Shown: piece after piece, positions 59,749 through 64,000 of the stretch
Numbering within the stretch: position 1 is the first letter of the stretch
Layout of the letters: each line of letters begins with the position of its first letter
Assembly (NCBI RefSeq): GCF_000716785.1
Contig: NZ_JNYY01000008.1
Coordinates: 186,001 to 250,000 of the forward strand
DNA: 64,000 nucleotides
From: Amycolatopsis vancoresmycina
GTDB lineage: Bacteria > Actinomycetota > Actinomycetes > Mycobacteriales > Pseudonocardiaceae
Direction: 5' to 3'
The notes under the pieces: generated by a model
What the model saw: the letters and a program-made list of their open reading frames with translations, nothing else
Database searches by the model: none
Told to the model about the DNA's origin: nothing
Position numbers and translations under genes: made by a program

Positions 59749-60987
59749 GTGCAGCCGAATTTCCTGATCCGTCGCGCGGTCCAGCTCGGTCTCACCGCCA
59801 ACGCCCTCCGCCCGCTGCGGGCGCGGTCCACGACGATCCCGGTGTTCTTCGCCGGCTGGCTGACCGGCGAGCTGGCCCCGCAGTTCCTGGCGCTGACGGC
59901 GGCCGACACCGCGTTGCACGTGGCTCGCCACGGCGTCGGCGACCGGTCGACGAAGGTGGGCCTGGCGATGGCGGCGGCGTCCGCGGCCGGGCTGGCCACG
60001 CTGGTCCGCACCGGGCACGGCGCGCGCGAGGAGATCGAGAAGGCGCTGACGTCGGCGCTGGGCGACGACTACGCATCGGAACTGGGCCGGTCCGACCTGG
60101 GGTTGCCGTGGGGCGAGCTGGCGCTGCCGTTCCGGATGGGCGCCCCGGACGTGCGGGGCGACCGCAACATCGCCTACGCCCCGGGCGGCAAGCGGTTCCT
60201 GCTGGACGTGTACCGGCCCCGCGCGGACGTCTCCGGCGCCCCGGTGCTGCTGCAGGTCCACGGCGGGGCGTGGGTGATCGGCAACAAGGAGGAGCAGGGC
60301 CGTCCGTTGATGCGCTACCTGGCGCGCCGGGGCTGGGTGTGCGTCGCGATCAACTACCCGCTGTCCCCGGCCCACCGCTGGCCGGCGCACATCGTTGCGG
60401 CGAAGCAGGCCCTGGCGTGGATCCGCTCCTCGATTGCCTCGTACGGCGGCGACCCCCGGTTCGTGGCGGTGACGGGCGGATCGGCGGGCGGGCACCTGTC
60501 GGCGCTGCTGGCGTTGTCGCAGAACGACCCGGCTCTGCAGCCGTCGTTCGAGGACGCGGACACGAGCGTCCAGGCGTGCGTCCCGCACTACGGCGTGTAC
60601 GACTTCGCGGCGACGTCCGGGGCCCCGGCGAGCAAGTACCGGCTGGAGAGCCTGATCGCGCGGCGCGTGTTCGCGCCGGACCGGGATCCGGTGTCCCACC
60701 TGGACGACTACATCGCGGCGTCCCCGCTGGACCGGATCACCTCGGACGCGCCCCCGTTCTTCGTCATCCACGGCCGGGACGATTCCCTGGTCCCGGTGCG
60801 CGAGGCCCGCGAGTTCGTGCAGCGGCTGCGGGAGAAGTCGCGGGAGCCGGTGGCCTACGCGGAGCTGGCGGGGGCGCAGCACGCGTTCGACGTGTTCACG
60901 TCGGTGCGGTCGGCGCACGTGGTCCGCGGTGTGGCGCGGTTCCTGGACTACACGTACAACGCCTGGAAAGCCGAGCGGGCTCAGTAG
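59749..60987 (+). CDS. HSL-family esterase/lipase (LipC/LipQ-like)
   Basis: 412 residues. An N-terminal hydrophobic region (about 1-90) is followed by a catalytic domain with HGGAWVIG (oxyanion, about 165-172), GGSAGGH nucleophile (Ser), Asp in HGRDDSLVP and His in AQHAFDVF. The N-terminal membrane-associated part fits LipC/LipQ of M. tuberculosis. Start GTG 59749. Its 3' end overlaps the convergent SWIM gene by 7 bp. Confidence 0.87.
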   Translation: MQPNFLIRRAVQLGLTANALRPLRARSTTIPVFFAGWLTGELAPQFLALTAADTALHVARHGVGDRSTKVGLAMAAASAAGLATLVRTGHGAREEIEKALTSALGDDYASELGRSDLGLPWGELALPFRMGAPDVRGDRNIAYAPGGKRFLLDVYRPRADVSGAPVLLQVHGGAWVIGNKEEQGRPLMRYLARRGWVCVAINYPLSPAHRWPAHIVAAKQALAWIRSSIASYGGDPRFVAVTGGSAGGHLSALLALSQNDPALQPSFEDADTSVQACVPHYGVYDFAATSGAPASKYRLESLIARRVFAPDRDPVSHLDDYIAASPLDRITSDAPPFFVIHGRDDSLVPVREAREFVQRLREKSREPVAYAELAGAQHAFDVFTSVRSAHVVRGVARFLDYTYNAWKAERAQ

Positions 60988-62141
60988 ACGAGGTCCAGCG
61001 GGCTCGCCGAGGGCGGGCCATCGAGGCGCCACTCCGCTCCTTCGCGGACGAAGCGGTACCAGCGCGCGTCGCGGCCGTAGCGGAGTTGCAGTTCTCCTTG
61101 CGTGAGACGGTTTCGCCACACCTTCGGCGTTCCCGGTAGGCCCGCGTCGGCCAGGATTTGCTGCGCTTCGGCCACCGGGCCCGGGCCTGGCTGCCAGCTC
61201 TCGCGCAGGGCGGCCAAGCCGCCGCGGCCTGCTTCGCGCCAGGCCTCCGCCCAGCGGGTCAGGTCGCGGGGTGGCACCTGCGCCGCCGTGGCCAGGGCCG
61301 TGAGTTCCGGGGCCGTGCGGCCCGCCGCGCGGCGGGCCAGGTCCTCCTCGAACGTGAGCTCCGCCGCTGCCGGGCCGGTGGTCAGGAGGTCGCGGGCCAG
61401 GGCGGCCGCGTCCGCCGCGAGGGTGGACAGGGCCGCCGCCGTCCAGCCCGTGGCCGGGGGCGGGTCGAGGTCCAGGACCGCCGGGGGGCCGGGGATCCGC
61501 GGCGGCGGGGGCAGGGCCGGGATCGCGCCCGGCCGCCGGGCGAAGGCGGCCTTCGGCGTCAGGCCCTCGTCCACGCGCTTCGGGAGCTTCGCTTTCTCGC
61601 CGCGGGCCGGTGCTCGGCGGGCGCGCAGCTCGGCCAGCACGTCCGCCCGCGGGCGTCCGCGCAGCAGGAAGAGCGTGAACGGGTCGCGGTCCACCTCGTC
61701 GGCGACCAGGTAGTACACCGCGGCGACGTGCTTGCACGGGTTGGCGGAGTCCGGGCACGAGCACCGCGGCCGCAGGTCGCCCGGGCCCGGCAGCAGGTCG
61801 GCGCCCGCCTCGCGTGCCTGCTCGGCCAGTGCGGCGGGCAGCTCGCCGTCGAGCAGCGCGGCCGCGTGCCCCAGCTGCGTGCCGACCACGCCCAGCAACG
61901 TGTCCCACTCGCCGTCGGTGAAGGTGCGCATGGTGATGGTGACCTTGTAGGGCTGCGGCCGGCTGCCGCGCACTCGGGCCGTCATTGCCCCGGATCCGAA
62001 GTGGAGCTCGCTGACCGTGCCCTTCCGCGCGTACGTCCGCCCGCGCGGCAGCCGGTTCGGGTCGAGCTTGGCGCGTTGTTCCAGGGCGTCGACCCAGGCG
62101 CGGCCCCACCAGGTGGTGCCGAAGTTCCGCCGTGGTGGCAT
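60981..62141 (-). CDS. SWIM zinc-finger protein
   Basis: 386 residues. The N-terminal region MPPRRNFGTTWWGRAWVDALE is typical of the family found with SNF2 genes. The SWIM finger is CSCPDSANPCKHVAAVYY (C-x-C-xn-C-x-H, about residues 126-143). The C-terminal part is Ala/Pro-rich and ends with a WYRFVREGAEWRLDGPP segment. The ATG overlaps the SNF2 stop (ATGA), so the two proteins are probably made together and may form a DNA/RNA-bound complex. Confidence 0.87.
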   Translation of the reverse strand: MPPRRNFGTTWWGRAWVDALEQRAKLDPNRLPRGRTYARKGTVSELHFGSGAMTARVRGSRPQPYKVTITMRTFTDGEWDTLLGVVGTQLGHAAALLDGELPAALAEQAREAGADLLPGPGDLRPRCSCPDSANPCKHVAAVYYLVADEVDRDPFTLFLLRGRPRADVLAELRARRAPARGEKAKLPKRVDEGLTPKAAFARRPGAIPALPPPPRIPGPPAVLDLDPPPATGWTAAALSTLAADAAALARDLLTTGPAAAELTFEEDLARRAAGRTAPELTALATAAQVPPRDLTRWAEAWREAGRGGLAALRESWQPGPGPVAEAQQILADAGLPGTPKVWRNRLTQGELQLRYGRDARWYRFVREGAEWRLDGPPSASPLDLVY

Positions 62142-64000
62142 CACCCGCTCCCGAGCCGGACGAGGTCGGCGAGCTCGTCGTCGGACAATTCGGTGATCCA
62201 GTCCTCGCCCGCGCCGACGATCGACTCGGCGAGCCCGCGTTTCTTTTCGAGGACCTGCGCGATCCGCTCCTCGAGGGTGCCCTCGGCGATCAGCCGGTGC
62301 ACCTGGACGGGCCGGTCCTGCCCGATGCGGTACGCGCGGTCGGTGGCCTGGTCTTCGACCGCGGGGTTCCACCAGCGGTCGTAGTGGATCACGTGGGTGG
62401 CCCGGGTCAGGTTGAGCCCGACGCCGCCTGCCTTGAGCGAGAGCAGGAACACCGGGATTTCGCCGGCCTGGAACCGGTCGACCATGTCCTGCCGCTTCGA
62501 CGGCGAGCTGTCCCCGGACAGCAGTTCGGTAGGCAGGCCCCGCTCGGTGAGACGGCGTTCGAGCAGGCGGCAGAGCTGGACGTACTGGCTGAAGACGAGC
62601 ACGCTCTCGCCCTCGTCGAGGATCACGTCCAGCAGTTCTTCGAACGCGGCGAGCTTGCCGGAGCGGCCGGTGAGGGTGCCGTGCGGTTCCTTGAGGAACT
62701 GGGCGGGGTGGTTGCAGATCTGCTTGAGCTCGGTGAGCAGCTGCAGGACCTGGCCGCGCCGCTTGATGCCCTGCGTCTCGCGGATCTCGGCCAGGTTCTC
62801 GCGCACGACGGCTTCGTAGAGGGTGGTCTGTTCCGCGGTGAGCGGGACGAACCGGTCGGTCTCGGTCTTGCGCGGCAGTTCCGGCGCGATGTCCGGATCG
62901 GTCTTGCGCCGCCGCAGCAGGAACGGCCGCACGGTGGCGGCCAGCCGTTCGGTGACGGCCTTGTCCCGGTCGCGTTCGATGGGGCGCGCGACGGTGCGGC
63001 GGAAGCGGTCGAGCGGGCCGAGCAGGCCGGGGGTGGTCCAGTCCACAATGGACCACAGCTCGGTGAGCCGGTTTTCGACGGGCGTGCCGGTGAGGGCGAC
63101 CTTGGCCCGCGCGGGCACGTTGCGCAGTTCCCTGGCGGTGGCGGACAGCGGATTCTTGACGTGCTGCGCCTCGTCGGCGGCGACGAGCCCCCAGTCCACT
63201 TCGGACAGAGTCTCGCGGTCGCGGCGGAGGACGCCGTAGGTGGCGAGGACGACCTCGTCGGGCGCGAGGTCGTCGAGGTGACGGCCGCCGCCGTGGAAGC
63301 GGCGGACGGGGATGTCCGGGGCGAAGCGGGCGAACTCGCGCTCCCAGTTGCCGAGGAGGGAGGTGGGGCAGAGCACGAGGGTGGGCCCGCCGGTGGTTTG
63401 CGAGAGCTCGACACCGGCATTCGATTCACTGATCTTGCCGGGCTGCGCCGGGCCTGGCTGCAGCTGTGCCCGGGCCGCCAAAGCCCGGCGGTGCAGGTGG
63501 AGGGCGATCAGCTGGATCGTCTTGCCCAAGCCCATGTCGTCGGCCAGGCACGCGCCGAGCCCCAGCTCCGTCATCGTCGCCAGCCAGGCCAGCCCCGCCT
63601 GCTGGTACGGGCGCAGCGTCGCCCGCAACCCCGGCGGTGGTGCCAGTGCCCCCTCCGCCCGGTCGCGGATGCGCGAAACCAAGTTGTCCAGGGCCGGGGG
63701 TGCCGCGAACTCGACGCGCTCGCCGTCCAGTTCCAGCTCGCCCGTCAGGGCCGCCGCCAGTGCCTCGGCCGCCTCGAGCCTGCGGGTTCGGCTCCTGACC
63801 CGGGCGAGCAGCTGCGGGTCCACGCGGACCCACTGGCCGCGCAGGCGGACCAGCGGCCGCTTGGCCTCGGCGAGGGCCGTCACCTCGGCCTCGGTCAGCT
63901 GCTCGCCGCCCAGGCTGAGCTGCCAGCGGAACTCCAGCAGGCTCCGCAGCGCGAACTCCGGCCCCGCGACGCTCGCCGGCGCCTGCGTGGCACTCGCCTT
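62141..64000 (-). CDS. SNF2-family helicase (C-terminal two-thirds; cut by window end)
   Basis: At least 619 residues; the gene continues past 64000, since the frame stays open with LLEFRWQLSLGGEQLTEAEV before the GTG at 63883. Walker A DDMGLGKTIQL, DEAQH box and the helicase C-terminal block QATDRAYRIGQDRPVQVHRLIAEGTLEERI are all present. The arginine-finger motif VI is intact. ATP-dependent DNA translocase of the Swi2/Snf2 (RapA/HepA-like) type. Coupled to the SWIM gene downstream. Confidence 0.93.
   Translation of the reverse strand, partial: KASATQAPASVAGPEFALRSLLEFRWQLSLGGEQLTEAEVTALAEAKRPLVRLRGQWVRVDPQLLARVRSRTRRLEAAEALAAALTGELELDGERVEFAAPPALDNLVSRIRDRAEGALAPPPGLRATLRPYQQAGLAWLATMTELGLGACLADDMGLGKTIQLIALHLHRRALAARAQLQPGPAQPGKISESNAGVELSQTTGGPTLVLCPTSLLGNWEREFARFAPDIPVRRFHGGGRHLDDLAPDEVVLATYGVLRRDRETLSEVDWGLVAADEAQHVKNPLSATARELRNVPARAKVALTGTPVENRLTELWSIVDWTTPGLLGPLDRFRRTVARPIERDRDKAVTERLAATVRPFLLRRRKTDPDIAPELPRKTETDRFVPLTAEQTTLYEAVVRENLAEIRETQGIKRRGQVLQLLTELKQICNHPAQFLKEPHGTLTGRSGKLAAFEELLDVILDEGESVLVFSQYVQLCRLLERRLTERGLPTELLSGDSSPSKRQDMVDRFQAGEIPVFLLSLKAGGVGLNLTRATHVIHYDRWWNPAVEDQATDRAYRIGQDRPVQVHRLIAEGTLEERIAQVLEKKRGLAESIVGAGEDWITELSDDELADLVRLGSG

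Overview
This is a high-GC actinobacterial chromosome segment. The closest gene-by-gene parallels I recognise are the sterol-catabolism genes of Mycobacterium tuberculosis and Rhodococcus. The overall style (GC-rich wobble positions, many GTG/TTG starts, 4-bp ATGA/GTGA gene overlaps, long intergenic hairpins) suggests a member of the Pseudonocardiaceae such as Amycolatopsis. The genus is an inference. I saw no rRNA, tRNA, insertion sequence, prophage or CRISPR array.

The dominant theme is aerobic sterol degradation, in four blocks separated by unrelated genes. Block 1 (2468-9292) is a C24-branched (phytosterol) side-chain module: nitronate monooxygenase-like protein, fadD19, echA19, a DUF35 protein, ltp4 and ltp3. 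Block 2 (11772-14381) is the divergent pair cyp125 and fadA5. Block 3 (40930-51569) is ring A/B opening: hsaA-hsaD-hsaC-hsaB, a KstD-family flavoprotein, kstD, kshA, a small cysteine protein, kshB, a MaoC-type hydratase and a stand-alone riboflavin kinase. Block 4 (52228-58315) is the propionyl side-chain operon ltp2-chsH1-chsH2-chsE2-chsE1, with a divergent alpha/beta hydrolase and an F420-type (Ddn-like) protein. Nine sites resembling the KstR operator (T-N2-AAC-N2-GTT-N2-A) lie at the promoters of these blocks and at no other promoter I examined, so they probably form one regulon. The genes needed to finish the pathway (mce4, hsaEFG, kstR, kstR2, the ipd genes) are not in the window.

The rest is varied. 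1-2414: GntR regulator, APC permease, secreted trypsin. 9321-11800 and 14365-15595: housekeeping-type membrane and hydrolase genes. 15652-20792: an amidohydrolase/symporter operon with a divergent double-length Lrp/AsnC regulator. 21462-29409: a cell-envelope redox island with secreted proteins, an ECF sigma/anti-sigma pair, and an operon of lipoprotein, DUF4142 protein, bis-heme membrane protein, 3Fe-4S ferredoxin and ferredoxin reductase. 29893-37260: drug efflux and resistance-like genes ending in a UvrA-like ABC protein. 37441-40799: desaturase, metallo-hydrolase, Smr protein and others. 58299-64000: a triacylglycerol synthase/lipase pair and a SWIM/SNF2 pair cut by the window end.

Non-coding DNA is unusually structured. 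There are four arrays of a 21-bp tandem repeat, mostly between convergent genes. Four hairpins within 670 bp share an almost invariant G-rich loop while their stems co-vary. Two very long intergenic hairpins share a common core and ends. A 26-bp perfect palindrome sits between cyp125 and fadA5.
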